Of a stretch of DNA of 46,740 nt, positions 16,596 through 26,890 are shown in pieces (position 1 is the stretch's first letter; every line of letters starts with the position of its first letter). Source of the DNA: Pseudomonas sp. 10-1B (GTDB lineage Bacteria; Pseudomonadota; Gammaproteobacteria; Pseudomonadales; Pseudomonadaceae); the NCBI RefSeq assembly GCF_000935045.1, contig NZ_JYKS01000055.1, positions 1 through 46,740 on the forward strand. Direction: 5' to 3'. The position numbers were made by a program, and so were the translations under genes. Below the pieces are notes generated by a model. That model did no database searches. It saw only the letters and a program-made list of their open reading frames with translations, and was not told the DNA's origin.

Positions 16596-16622
16596 AAACG
16601 CCACCTGTTCAGGTGGCGTTTT
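16596..16622 (+). terminator. Rho-independent terminator of flgZ
   Basis: A 13-bp stem AAAACGCCACCTG/CAGGTGGCGTTTT with a short loop, starting 18 nt after the flgZ stop, ends in TTTTCATTTG. Confidence 0.9.
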
Positions 16623-16648
16623 CATTTGTGTTTCTCCTGTGCTGGCCA

Positions 16649-16863
16649 TTGGGGCCGCTACGCGCCCCATCGCCGCGGTTCGTCGCCACGACAAGCCAGC
16701 TCCCACAGGGACGGCGCCAGTCCTCAGGTTATGAGCTGCTCCTGTGGCAGCTGGCTTGCTAGTAAGGAAGCCAGCAACCTAACCCTTGCAGGAAGGATGC
16801 AAAGCCTGAGGCTGGCACTGTACCGGTGGGAGCTGGCTTGCCGGCGATGAGGCCAGTGCAGGC
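16649..16863. repeat. Cluster of REP-type half palindromes between flgZ and the MFS gene
   Basis: This noncoding stretch lies between two convergent genes. It holds GGGGCCGCTACGCGCCCC, two AGCCAGCTCCCACAGG/CCTGTGGCAGCTGGCT arms in inverted order, and a REP core GGGAGCTGGCTTGCCGG (near 16828) nearly identical to the one at 12048. No promoter or gene is seen. Confidence 0.6.
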
Positions 16864-18207
16864 TTACACCGACTTGCTGACCTCGCCCTCCGCTTCAGCC
16901 GCCGGTTGCTCAGCCCCTTTCTCTTCCGCCTCGGTATCCTCCGCCGCCACCGGCGCCTGCATCACTTCCTGCACGGTCTGCTCATCCACCCGCGGGTCCA
17001 GTGCCGCCGACAACGGCGAACCGGCCGCCGGCATCGCCACGTGGCCCAACGGCGCGTCCTGCACCTGGTGCAGCCCGGTGACCGCTTTCGGCCGGATGCG
17101 CCATACCAGCACCAGGGCGAAGAACACGAAGAAGGCATACAGCATCTGCGCGCCCAGCACCTTCATCAGCACACCCGCCGCCAGCGGCCCGATGCACGCG
17201 CCCACGCCATAGGTCACCAGCAGCATCGCCGTCAGCGACACCCGCCGCTCGCTTTCCACATGGTCGTTGGAAAACGCCACCGCCAGCGGGTACAGGCAGA
17301 ACTGCAGCAGCGAAATCAGGAAGCCGACGCCGAACAGCAACTCCAGCGGCACACTGGGCATTATCGCCAATGGCGCCGAGGCCAGCGCCAGGCCCACCGC
17401 CACGCTGCGGATCAGCACCGCCCGGTCGTAACGGTCGGACAACCAGCCCAGCGGCCACTGCACCAGCAGGCCGGCAAAAATGCAGCTACCCATGAACAAA
17501 CCGATCTGCTCGGTGCTCAGCCCCTGGCCGGCGGCATACAGCGGCGCCAGGCCATAGAACGAGCCAACGATCAGCCCCGACCCCAGCACCGTGCTAAGCG
17601 ACTGCGGTACGCGCTTGATGAAGAACTTCGGCTCCATCGGTGCCGGCCGCAGCGGCGCCGGGTGGATACGCCGGGTCATCGCCACCGGCACCAGGCACAG
17701 GGCAAAGCACATCGCCACCAGCATCAGCAGCTCAGGGCCAAGCTGGGGATGTACCACCAGGATCAGCTGGCCGAGCACCAGCCCCAGGTACGAGGCGATC
17801 ATGTAGCCGCTGAAAACCGCGCCGCGGTGCTTCACGTCGGCCTGCTCATTCAGCCAGCTTTCGATGACCATGTACTGGCACATCATCCCCAGGCCGACGA
17901 TCATCCGCAGCCCGACCCAGGCCGGTAGCCAGTTGGTCATGCCATGGCCGAGCACCGCCGCGCAGACGATGCCAGCGCAGGTGGCGTAAGCGCGGATGTG
18001 CCCTACTCGGCCGATCAACCGGTGGCCGACCTTGCCGCCAACGGCCAGGCCAAAGTAGTTGGCCGCCATCAACGCACCCACCCACAGGCTGTCGACATGG
18101 TCGGCCGCCAGGCGCAGGGCCAGGTAGGTACTGAGCAGGCCCGAGCCGATCAACATCATCAGCGCGGCGAAATACAACGACTGAAACGGCTTCCAGATAT
18201 TTCGCAT
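16864..18207 (-). CDS. MFS transporter (YcaD-like)
   Basis: A major facilitator superfamily carrier of unknown substrate. The 447-residue product has about 12 predicted membrane segments in two halves, starting near residue 14, with an MFS-like loop motif around GLAVGGKVGHRLIGRVGHI after the second segment and GWLSDRYDRAVLIR in the second half. It resembles the YcaD-type branch by memory. The last 55 residues are a soluble Ala/Glu-rich tail (EDTEAEEKGAEQPAAEAEG). It stands alone between a REP cluster and the glutamine synthetase-like gene, both on the minus strand. Confidence 0.8.
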   Translation of the reverse strand: MRNIWKPFQSLYFAALMMLIGSGLLSTYLALRLAADHVDSLWVGALMAANYFGLAVGGKVGHRLIGRVGHIRAYATCAGIVCAAVLGHGMTNWLPAWVGLRMIVGLGMMCQYMVIESWLNEQADVKHRGAVFSGYMIASYLGLVLGQLILVVHPQLGPELLMLVAMCFALCLVPVAMTRRIHPAPLRPAPMEPKFFIKRVPQSLSTVLGSGLIVGSFYGLAPLYAAGQGLSTEQIGLFMGSCIFAGLLVQWPLGWLSDRYDRAVLIRSVAVGLALASAPLAIMPSVPLELLFGVGFLISLLQFCLYPLAVAFSNDHVESERRVSLTAMLLVTYGVGACIGPLAAGVLMKVLGAQMLYAFFVFFALVLVWRIRPKAVTGLHQVQDAPLGHVAMPAAGSPLSAALDPRVDEQTVQEVMQAPVAAEDTEAEEKGAEQPAAEAEGEVSKSV

Positions 18208-18336
18208 ACGTCCCGTGAAGCTCCCTGGTCAACTGGCGGCTGGGTGCTAGAAGCATAAGGGCAAAAACCGCCTGGCGCAGGCCCCCAGTAACGAAATCGC
18301 GCTATGGGGGCGTGTCCGGTGCAGGTCGTGTCGCGA

Positions 18337-19659
18337 TCAGGCCTGTGCCGCCAGCACCCGGCGCTCCCATGGGGTGATCTCGTCGAAGAAATCGGTCAGT
18401 TCCAAGGTCTTGCTGGCGATGTAGCCCTCGATGAACTCGCTGCCGAACAGTTCCCGCGCAAGCGTGCTGCGCTTGAGCCGTTCGAGGGCAGCATGCAGGG
18501 TGCAGGGCAGGCTCAGGTGCTCCGGGACCTCGAACTCACCCTGGATGGCCGGCGACGGCTGCAGGCGCTGCTCAATGCCGTGCAGCCCGGCGGCCAGGCT
18601 GGCGGCGATGGCCAGGTACGGGTTGGCGTCGGCACCGGGCAGGCGGTTTTCGACCCGCCGCGCCACTGGGGCACTGGCAGGGATACGCAGGCCTGCGGCA
18701 CGGTTGTCCTCGGACCAGCAGGCGTTGTTCGGCGAAGCATAGGGGTGGCACAGACGCTGGTAGGAATTGACGTTGGGCGCGAACAGCGCAGTGAAGTCGG
18801 CCATGCATGCCTGCAGGCCGCCGATGAAATGGTGGAAGGTATCAGTCGGCAGGCCTTGCTTATCGCTGAACACGTTACGCCCGCTGCCGACCTCCACCAG
18901 GCTTTGGTGAATATGCATGGAACTGCCGGGTGTGTGCGCCAGCGGCTTGGCCATGCACACCACGCTCAAGCCGTGCTTGAGCGCCACTTCCTTGAGCAGG
19001 TGCTTGAACAGGAAAGTCTGGTCGGCCAACAGCAGCGGGTCGCCATGCAGCAGGTTGATCTCGAACTGGCTGACGCCCATTTCGTGCATGAAGGTGTCGC
19101 GCGGCAGGCCGAGCGCAGCCATGCACTGGTAGACCTCCTTGAAGAACGGGCGCAGGCCGTTGTTGGAGCTGACACTGAATGCCGAATGGCCGAGCTCGCG
19201 GCGGCCATCGCTGCCCACCGGCGGCTGGAATGGCTGTTGCGGGTCGCTGTTGGGGGCGAAGACGAAGAACTCGAGCTCGGTCGCCACCACCGGCGCCAGG
19301 CCCAGCGCCGCGTAGCGGGCGATCACCGCCTTGAGCTGGCCACGGGTGGACAGCGCCGAGGGCCGGCCATCCAGTTCATTGGCATCGCAAATGGCCAAGG
19401 CGCGGCCGTCGGTGCTCCAGGGCAAGCGGTGGACCTGGCTGGGGTCGGCCACCAGCGCCAGGTCGCCGTCGTCGCTGCCGTAGTATTTCGCCGGCGGGTA
19501 GCCGCCCATGATGCATTGCAACAGCACCCCTCGGGCCATCTGCAAGCGCCGGCCTTCGAGGAAGCCTTCGGCAGTCATCACCTTGCCGCGCGGGACGCCG
19601 TTGAGGTCGGGGGTGACGCATTCGATTTCATCTATGCCCTGGAGCTGAGCGGTGCTCAT
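18337..19659 (-). CDS. Glutamine synthetase-family ligase (possible gamma-glutamylpolyamine synthetase type)
   Basis: The 440-residue protein belongs to the GS fold: an N-terminal beta-grasp part (about 1-100) and a C-terminal catalytic domain. Expected active-site segments are visible: VATELEFF (metal-binding Glu), VSQFEINLLHGD, MHIHQSLV and ENRLPGADANPYLA. It is not the main nitrogen-assimilating GlnA, since it lacks that enzyme's length (about 468) and adenylylation loop; related Pseudomonas paralogues glutamylate polyamines or other amines. The ATG at 19659 has AAGGA 8 nt upstream. It follows bkdR on the same strand, separated by a large REP hairpin. The exact amine substrate cannot be told from sequence. 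Confidence 0.8.
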   Translation of the reverse strand: MSTAQLQGIDEIECVTPDLNGVPRGKVMTAEGFLEGRRLQMARGVLLQCIMGGYPPAKYYGSDDGDLALVADPSQVHRLPWSTDGRALAICDANELDGRPSALSTRGQLKAVIARYAALGLAPVVATELEFFVFAPNSDPQQPFQPPVGSDGRRELGHSAFSVSSNNGLRPFFKEVYQCMAALGLPRDTFMHEMGVSQFEINLLHGDPLLLADQTFLFKHLLKEVALKHGLSVVCMAKPLAHTPGSSMHIHQSLVEVGSGRNVFSDKQGLPTDTFHHFIGGLQACMADFTALFAPNVNSYQRLCHPYASPNNACWSEDNRAAGLRIPASAPVARRVENRLPGADANPYLAIAASLAAGLHGIEQRLQPSPAIQGEFEVPEHLSLPCTLHAALERLKRSTLARELFGSEFIEGYIASKTLELTDFFDEITPWERRVLAAQA

Positions 19660-19735
19660 GACGCTTGTCCTTGTTGTTATAGGCTGACAACAACATAGGC
19701 TGGGGGTGTTTAAAATATCAAGCACCCTCTTTACC

Positions 19736-19829
19736 GCCTGTGCTGGCCTCTTCGCGGGTAAACCCGCTCCTACAGGGATGGCGCGATCGTTGTAGGAGCG
19801 GGTTTACCCGCGAAGAGGCCAGCACAGGC
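19736..19829. repeat. Perfect 39-bp inverted REP pair
   Basis: Arms at 19736-19774 and 19791-19829 are exact reverse complements over 39 nt, with a 16-nt centre. Each arm contains the P. putida REP core CTCTTCGCGGGTAAACCCGC. It lies between the bkdR stop and the glutamine synthetase-like gene and should stop or stabilise the bkdR transcript. Confidence 0.9.
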
Positions 19830-19834
19830 AACCA

Positions 19835-20320
19835 CTATTCCCGCAAGGTCATGCCATTGGCCGGCAACGGCAAGGCGGTCTTGTAGCGCACCTGCTTGAG
19901 GGCAAAACTCGAGCGGATATTGGCCACCCCCGGCAACCGTGTCAGGTAATCGAGAAACCGCTCCAGCGCCTGGATGCTCGGCAACAGCACCCGCAACAGG
20001 TAATCCGGGTCGCCGGTCATCAGGTAGCACTCCATCACCTCGGGCCGTTCGGCAATTTCTTCCTCGAAGCGGTGCAACGACTGCTCCACCTGCTTTTCCA
20101 GGCTCACATGGATGAACACGTTCACATCCAGCCCCAATACCTCTGGCGACAACAAAGTCACCTGCTGGCGAATCACCCCCAGCTCTTCCATGGCCCGTAC
20201 CCGGTTGAAACAGGGCGTGGGCGACAGGTTTACCGAGCGGGCCAGCTCGGCGTTGGTGATACGGGCGTTTTCCTGCAGGCTGTTGAGAATGCCGATATCG
20301 GTACGATCGAGTTTGCGCAT
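19835..20320 (-). CDS. bkdR: Lrp/AsnC-family regulator of the bkd operon, BkdR
   Basis: BkdR is the Lrp-like activator of branched-chain keto acid dehydrogenase genes in P. putida, responding to branched-chain amino acids. The 161-residue protein has an N-terminal helix-turn-helix (about 5-60; LDRTDIGILNSLQENARITNAE-like start) and a C-terminal RAM ligand domain (about 70-150; GDPDYLLRV). It is transcribed divergently from bkdA1 across 198 nt, the arrangement known for bkdR-bkdA1. No clear Shine-Dalgarno precedes the ATG. Confidence 0.93.
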   Translation of the reverse strand: MRKLDRTDIGILNSLQENARITNAELARSVNLSPTPCFNRVRAMEELGVIRQQVTLLSPEVLGLDVNVFIHVSLEKQVEQSLHRFEEEIAERPEVMECYLMTGDPDYLLRVLLPSIQALERFLDYLTRLPGVANIRSSFALKQVRYKTALPLPANGMTLRE

Positions 20321-20518
20321 GAGACAAAATCACCGGTTTTTTGTGTTTATGCGGAATGTTTATCTGGCCCGCTCGGCAAAGGCAATCAACTTGAGAGAAA
20401 AATTCTCCTGCCGGGCCACTAAGATGTAGATGACGCTGACCTACCAGTCACAAGCCGGTACTCAGCGGCGGCCGCTTCAGAGCTCACAAAAACAAATACC
20501 CGAGCGAGCGTAAAAAGC

Positions 20519-21751
20519 ATGAACGAGTACGCCCCCCTGCGTTTGCATGTGCCCGAGCCCACCGGCCGGCCAGGCTGCCAGACCGATTTCTCCTACCTGC
20601 GCCTGAACGATGCAGGTCAAGTCCGTAAACCGCCTGTCGATGTCGACGCTGCCGACACCGCCGACCTGTCCTACAGCCTGGTCCGCGTGCTCGACGAGCA
20701 GGGCAACGCCCAAGGCCCCTGGGCCGAAGATATCGACCCGAAAATCCTCCGCCAGGGCATGCGAGCCATGCTCAAGACGCGGATTTTCGACAGCCGCATG
20801 GTGGTCGCCCAGCGCCAGAAGAAGATGTCCTTCTACATGCAGAGCCTGGGTGAAGAAGCCATCGGCAGCGCCCAGGCCCTGGCGCTGAACCGCACCGACA
20901 TGTGCTTCCCTACCTACCGCCAGCAAAGCATCCTGATGGCCCGCGACGTGTCGCTGGTCGAGATGATCTGCCAGTTGCTGTCCAACGAGCGCGACCCGCT
21001 CAAGGGCCGCCAGCTGCCGATCATGTACTCGGTGCGCGAGGCCGGCTTCTTCACCATCAGCGGCAACCTGGCGACCCAGTTCGTGCAGGCGGTCGGCTGG
21101 GCCATGGCCTCGGCGATCAAGGGCGATACCAAGATCGCCTCGGCGTGGATCGGCGACGGCGCCACCGCCGAGTCGGACTTCCACACCGCCCTCACCTTCG
21201 CCCATGTGTACCGCGCCCCGGTGATCCTCAACGTGGTCAACAACCAGTGGGCCATCTCCACCTTCCAGGCCATCGCCGGTGGCGAATCGACCACCTTCGC
21301 CGGCCGTGGCGTGGGTTGCGGCATTGCTTCGCTGCGGGTTGACGGCAACGACTTCGTCGCCGTGTACGCGGCTTCGCGCTGGGCCGCCGAACGCGCCCGC
21401 CGCGGCCTGGGCCCGAGCCTGATCGAGTGGGTCACCTACCGTGCCGGCCCGCACTCGACCTCGGACGATCCGTCCAAGTACCGCCCTGCCGATGACTGGA
21501 GCCACTTCCCGCTGGGCGACCCGATCGCCCGCCTGAAGCAGCACCTGATCAAGATCGGCCACTGGTCCGAGGAAGAACACCAGGCCACCACTGCCGAGTT
21601 CGAAGCCGCGGTGATCGCCGCGCAGAAGGAAGCCGAGCAGTACGGCACCCTGGCCAACGGTCACATCCCGAGTGCCGCCTCGATGTTCGAGGACGTGTAC
21701 AAGGAAATGCCCGAACACCTGCGCCGCCAACGCCAGGAACTGGGGGTTTGA
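20519..21751 (+). CDS. bkdA1: Branched-chain 2-oxo acid dehydrogenase E1 alpha subunit
   Basis: BkdA1 is the alpha half of E1, which decarboxylates 2-oxoisovalerate and its leucine and isoleucine counterparts with thiamine diphosphate. The 410 residues carry the thiamine-diphosphate motif from GDG (212-214) to NN (241-242) and the loop PHSTSDD (311-317), whose serines are the regulated residues in mammalian E1. The length matches what I recall for P. putida BkdA1. A weak GAG-rich sequence precedes the ATG. bkdA2 starts 1 nt after the stop. Confidence 0.97.
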   Translation: MNEYAPLRLHVPEPTGRPGCQTDFSYLRLNDAGQVRKPPVDVDAADTADLSYSLVRVLDEQGNAQGPWAEDIDPKILRQGMRAMLKTRIFDSRMVVAQRQKKMSFYMQSLGEEAIGSAQALALNRTDMCFPTYRQQSILMARDVSLVEMICQLLSNERDPLKGRQLPIMYSVREAGFFTISGNLATQFVQAVGWAMASAIKGDTKIASAWIGDGATAESDFHTALTFAHVYRAPVILNVVNNQWAISTFQAIAGGESTTFAGRGVGCGIASLRVDGNDFVAVYAASRWAAERARRGLGPSLIEWVTYRAGPHSTSDDPSKYRPADDWSHFPLGDPIARLKQHLIKIGHWSEEEHQATTAEFEAAVIAAQKEAEQYGTLANGHIPSAASMFEDVYKEMPEHLRRQRQELGV

Positions 21752-21752
21752 G

Positions 21753-22811
<1,059 letters not shown>

Positions 22812-24080
22812 ATGGGCACGCACGTCATCAAGATGCCGGACATTGGCGAAGGCATCGCGCAGGTCGAGTTGGTCGAGTGGTTCGTCAAGGTCGGCGACCT
22901 GATCGCCGAGGACCAGGTAGTGGCCGATGTCATGACCGACAAGGCCACCGTGGAAATCCCTTCGCCGGTCAGCGGCAAGGTGCTGGCCCTGGGTGGCCAG
23001 CCTGGTGAAGTGATGGCGGTCGGCAGCGAGCTGATCCGCATCGAAGTGGAAGGCAGTGGCAACCATGTCGATGTGCCGCAGGCCAAGCTGGTCGAAGCCC
23101 CGGCTGCCGTGACCGCCAAGCCGGAGCCAGCAGCAGCGCCACAACCGGCGGCGTACAAAGCCCCCGCCGAACACAGCGCAGCCCCGATCGTGGCGCGCCA
23201 GCCTGGCGACAAACCCCTGGCCTCGCCAGCGGTGCGCAAGCGCGCCCTGGATGCCGGTATCGAACTGCGTTACGTGCATGGCAGCGGCCCGGCCGGGCGC
23301 ATCCTGCACGAAGACCTCGACGCTTTCATGAGCAAGCCGCAGAGCGCAGCCGGGCAAGCGCCGAATGGTTATGCCAAGCGCACCGACAGCGAGCAGGTGC
23401 CGGTGATCGGCCTGCGCCGCAAGATCGCCCAGCGCATGCAGGACGCCAAGCGCCGGGTCGCGCACTTCAGCTATGTGGAAGAAATCGACGTCACCGCCCT
23501 GGAGGCGCTGCGCCAGCAGCTCAACGGCAAGTACGGCGACAGCCGCGGCAAGCTGACCCTGCTGCCGTTCCTGGTACGCGCCCTGGTCGTGGCCCTGCGT
23601 GACTTCCCGCAGATCAACGCCACCTATGACGACGAAGCCCAGGTCATCACCCGCCATGGCGCGGTGCACGTGGGCATCGCCACCCAGGGTGACAACGGCC
23701 TGATGGTGCCGGTGCTGCGCCACGCCGAAGCCGGCAGCCTGTGGGCCAATGCCGGCGAAATCGGCCGCCTGGCCAACGCCGCGCGTAACAACAAGGCCAG
23801 CCGCGAGGAGCTGTCCGGCTCGACCATCACCCTGACCAGCCTGGGCGCCCTGGGCGGTATCGTCAGCACGCCGGTGGTTAACACCCCGGAAGTGGCGATC
23901 GTCGGCGTCAACCGCATGGTCGAACGGCCAGTGGTGATCGACGGCCAGATCGTCGTGCGCAAGATGATGAACCTGTCCAGCTCGTTCGACCACCGGGTGG
24001 TCGATGGCATGGATGCCGCCCTGTTCATCCAGGCCGTACGTGGCCTGCTCGAACAACCCGCCTGCCTGTTCGTGGAGTGA
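22812..24080 (+). CDS. bkdB: Branched-chain 2-oxo acid dehydrogenase E2 (lipoamide acyltransferase)
   Basis: BkdB forms the core of the complex and passes the acyl group from E1 to CoA. The 422 residues hold one lipoyl domain (about 1-80, lipoyl Lys44 in MTDKATVEIP), an Ala/Pro linker (about 95-130), a peripheral-subunit-binding domain (about 136-172; ASPAVRKRALDAG), and the acyltransferase domain with catalytic His394 in DHRVVDG. It abuts bkdA2 and ends 2 nt before the lpdV ATG. Confidence 0.97.
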   Translation: MGTHVIKMPDIGEGIAQVELVEWFVKVGDLIAEDQVVADVMTDKATVEIPSPVSGKVLALGGQPGEVMAVGSELIRIEVEGSGNHVDVPQAKLVEAPAAVTAKPEPAAAPQPAAYKAPAEHSAAPIVARQPGDKPLASPAVRKRALDAGIELRYVHGSGPAGRILHEDLDAFMSKPQSAAGQAPNGYAKRTDSEQVPVIGLRRKIAQRMQDAKRRVAHFSYVEEIDVTALEALRQQLNGKYGDSRGKLTLLPFLVRALVVALRDFPQINATYDDEAQVITRHGAVHVGIATQGDNGLMVPVLRHAEAGSLWANAGEIGRLANAARNNKASREELSGSTITLTSLGALGGIVSTPVVNTPEVAIVGVNRMVERPVVIDGQIVVRKMMNLSSSFDHRVVDGMDAALFIQAVRGLLEQPACLFVE

Positions 24081-24082
24081 GC

Positions 24083-25462
24083 ATGCAACAGACTATCCAA
24101 ACTACCCTGCTGATTATCGGTGGCGGCCCTGGCGGCTATGTTGCCGCCATCCGCGCCGGGCAACTGGGCATCCCCACCGTGCTGGTGGAAGGCCAGGCAC
24201 TGGGCGGTACCTGCCTTAACATCGGCTGCATCCCGTCCAAGGCACTGATCCACGTGGCCGAACAGTTCCACCAGACCTCGCGCTTTGCCGGGCCGTCGGA
24301 GCTGGGCATCAGCGTCGCTTCGCCACGCCTGGACATCGGCCAGAGCGTGGCCTGGAAGGACGGCATCGTCGACCGCCTGACCACCGGTGTCGCCGCCCTG
24401 CTGAAAAAACACGGGGTCAAGGTGGTGCATGGCTGGGCCAAGGTGCTCGACGGCAAGCAGGTCGAGGTCGATGGCCAGCGCATCCAGTGCGAGCACCTGT
24501 TGCTGGCCACCGGCTCCAGCAGTGTCGAACTGCCGATGCTGCCGCTGGGCGGGCCGGTCATTTCCTCGACCGAAGCCCTGGCGCCGAAAGCCCTGCCACA
24601 GCACTTGGTGGTGGTGGGCGGTGGTTATATTGGCCTGGAGTTGGGCATCGCCTACCGCAAGCTGGGTGCGCAGGTCAGTGTGGTGGAGGCGCGCGAGCGC
24701 ATCCTGCCGACCTACGACAGCGAACTGACCGCCCCGGTGGCCGAGTCGCTGAAGAAGCTGGGTATTGCCCTGCACCTGGGCCATAGCGTCGAAGGTTACC
24801 AGGATGGCTGCCTGCTGGCCCGCGATGGCCAGGGCGGGCAACTGCGCCTGGAAGCCGACCAGGTACTGGTGGCCGTGGGTCGCAAGCCGCGCACCCAAGG
24901 CTTCAACCTGGAATGCCTGGACCTGAAGATGAACGGCGCTGCCGTTGCCATCGACGAGCACTGCCAGACCAGCATGCGCAATGTCTGGGCCATCGGCGAC
25001 GTGGCCGGCGAACCGATGCTGGCGCACCGGGCCATGGCCCAGGGCGAGATGGTCGCCGAGATCATCGCCGGCAAGGCTCGGCGCTTCGAGCCGGCGGCGA
25101 TTGCCGCGGTGTGCTTCACCGACCCGGAAGTGGTGGTGGTCGGCAAGACTCCGGAGCAAGCCAGCCAGCAAGGGCTGGACTGCATCGTCGCGCAGTTCCC
25201 GTTCGCCGCCAACGGCCGGGCCATGAGCCTGGAGTCGAAAAGTGGTTTCGTGCGTGTGGTGGCGCGGCGTGACAACCACCTGATCCTGGGTTGGCAAGCG
25301 GTTGGCGTGGCGGTTTCCGAGCTGTCCACGGCGTTTGCCCAATCGCTGGAAATGGGTGCGTGCCTGGAGGATGTGGCCGGTACCATCCACGCCCACCCGA
25401 CGCTGGGAGAAGCGGTACAAGAAGCGGCATTGCGCGCCCTGGGCCACGCCCTGCATATCTGA
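24083..25462 (+). CDS. lpdV: Dihydrolipoamide dehydrogenase E3 (LPD-Val)
   Basis: LpdV reoxidises the lipoyl group of BkdB, passing electrons through FAD to NAD+. The ATG at 24083 gives 459 residues, the length I recall for the P. putida valine-inducible enzyme; a GTG two codons earlier overlaps the bkdB stop. The FAD motif IIGGGPGG (11-18), the redox cysteines C44 and C49 in GGTCLNIGCIPSK, the NAD motif VVGGGYIGLE, and the C-terminal His438/Glu443 pair in HPTLGE are all present. A terminator hairpin follows 27 nt after the stop. Confidence 0.97.
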   Translation: MQQTIQTTLLIIGGGPGGYVAAIRAGQLGIPTVLVEGQALGGTCLNIGCIPSKALIHVAEQFHQTSRFAGPSELGISVASPRLDIGQSVAWKDGIVDRLTTGVAALLKKHGVKVVHGWAKVLDGKQVEVDGQRIQCEHLLLATGSSSVELPMLPLGGPVISSTEALAPKALPQHLVVVGGGYIGLELGIAYRKLGAQVSVVEARERILPTYDSELTAPVAESLKKLGIALHLGHSVEGYQDGCLLARDGQGGQLRLEADQVLVAVGRKPRTQGFNLECLDLKMNGAAVAIDEHCQTSMRNVWAIGDVAGEPMLAHRAMAQGEMVAEIIAGKARRFEPAAIAAVCFTDPEVVVVGKTPEQASQQGLDCIVAQFPFAANGRAMSLESKSGFVRVVARRDNHLILGWQAVGVAVSELSTAFAQSLEMGACLEDVAGTIHAHPTLGEAVQEAALRALGHALHI

Positions 25463-25488
25463 CACTGAAGCGGCCAAGGCCGATTTGG

Positions 25489-25522
25489 CCCGCTGCGCCG
25501 AGAGGCGCCGCGGGTCTTTTTT
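25489..25522 (+). terminator. Rho-independent terminator of the bkd operon
   Basis: CCCGCTGCGCC/GGCGCCGCGGG forms an 11-bp stem with one mismatch and a GAGA loop, followed by TCTTTTTTC. Confidence 0.85.
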
Positions 25523-25551
25523 CATGCCGTCACCGAACCTGCACGATCCCT

Positions 25552-25698
25552 GTGGGAGCGGCCTTGTGTCGCGAAAGGGCTGCAAAGCAGCCCCAGGAAC
25601 TCGGCATCATGCATAGATTGCTGGGGCCGCTTTGCGGCCCTTTCGCGACACAAGGCCGCTCCCACCTCGACCACACAGGCCTCAAGCCCTGTGCAGTA
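25552..25698. repeat. REP pair (43-nt arms) plus 36-nt companion
   Basis: Arms 25552-25594 and 25623-25665 are reverse complements at 41 of 43 positions around a 28-nt centre. Adjacent at 25663-25698 is a 36-nt sequence containing GCCTCAAGCCCTGTGCAGTA, shared with the elements at 12006 and 30659. It lies between the convergent lpdV and diguanylate cyclase genes. Confidence 0.85.
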
Positions 25699-25718
25699 CC
25701 TCCCACAATGATCGCGGT

Positions 25719-26717
25719 TTACTCCGCTATGGCATTCTTGCCAGCCCCCTTGGCCCGGTACAGCGCCTTGTCGGCACGTACCAGCAACGCCTGTTGGTCT
25801 TCCCCTTCCTGCCACTGCACCACGCCGTAGCTCATGGTCAACCGGCAATCACCCACCGGCTCCACCCGCTCCATCACCCGACGCAAGCGCGCCGCCACCT
25901 CCAGTGCTTCACCCAATGTGGTCTGCGGCAGCACGATGACGAACTCGTCCCCGCCCCAGCGCGCCAGCAGGTCCAGTTCACGCAGGCAGGTACGCAGGTT
26001 GTCGACCACCCGCACCAGCGCCGCATCGCCACGGGCATGGCCATAGCGGTCGTTGATCGGCTTGAAATCGTCCACGTCCATGGCAATCAGCGACAATGGC
26101 TGACGAAAGCGCTGGGCGCGCTCGCACTCCAGTTGCAACGCTTTCTCCAGCCGATAGCGGTTGGCAATGCGGGTCAATGCATCACGCTCGGCCAGCTCGC
26201 GGTTTTCGTCCAGTTGCCGCTGCAACTGCTGGTTCACCCAGGACAACTCGCGGGTGCGTTCGGCCACCAGGCTTTCCAGCGACTGGTTCTTCTGCTGTAG
26301 CTGCGCCACCAGGCGCTTGCCGGCGTCGATATTGCGGTGGGCGCCGAGCATGCGCGCCACCGAACCGTCCTCGTTACGGGCAATGATGTAGCCCTTGTCT
26401 TCGATCCACAGGTAGCTGCCATCCTCGCACCGGCACCGGTATTCGACGAGGTAGCGCTCATTGCGCTGGTTGATGTACGCCTCGAAATGCGCCATCACCC
26501 GCGGATAGTCCTCCGGATGGATCACGCTTTCCCAGGTCAGCACCGAATTGGCCATGGAGTGACTGGGGTAGCCGAGCATGGCGTACCAGCCCGGGTTGCG
26601 ATAGACGTAGCCGGTGTTGGCGTTCCAGTCCCAGATGCCATCGCTGATCAACTCGAACAACATATGCAACTGCTGCTCACTGAAGCCGGGGGGTACCGGC
26701 CGGGTTTCCTGACTCAT
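25719..26717 (-). CDS. PAS-GGDEF diguanylate cyclase
   Basis: A predicted soluble diguanylate cyclase making c-di-GMP. The ATG at 26717 (MSQETRPVPPG) has GGGAGAG 5 nt upstream and gives 332 residues; the frame is open 59 codons further but without support. A PAS_3-type domain (about 17-135) is followed by a coiled linker (about 137-175) and a GGDEF domain (about 178-330). The active-site GGDEF is intact at 255-259 and the RELD at 246-249 fits the inhibitory I-site spacing. No membrane segment is seen. The PAS ligand is unknown. It faces the bkd operon across a REP pair. Confidence 0.9.
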   Translation of the reverse strand: MSQETRPVPPGFSEQQLHMLFELISDGIWDWNANTGYVYRNPGWYAMLGYPSHSMANSVLTWESVIHPEDYPRVMAHFEAYINQRNERYLVEYRCRCEDGSYLWIEDKGYIIARNEDGSVARMLGAHRNIDAGKRLVAQLQQKNQSLESLVAERTRELSWVNQQLQRQLDENRELAERDALTRIANRYRLEKALQLECERAQRFRQPLSLIAMDVDDFKPINDRYGHARGDAALVRVVDNLRTCLRELDLLARWGGDEFVIVLPQTTLGEALEVAARLRRVMERVEPVGDCRLTMSYGVVQWQEGEDQQALLVRADKALYRAKGAGKNAIAE

Positions 26718-26890
26718 GGACGCTCTCCCTGATGCCCAGCAACTGCGCTCCGGTGAGGGGCTGCCGACAGTGGTGGTAATTGCCGCAGACGGCAAGGCAA
26801 TGCCTCTGACGGCCAAGGATATGCCGGCCAGTTTGCAAGCGGAATAGCACCGGCGCTCTATATTTTCAAAGCCAGGTGTGAGGCAACGGC

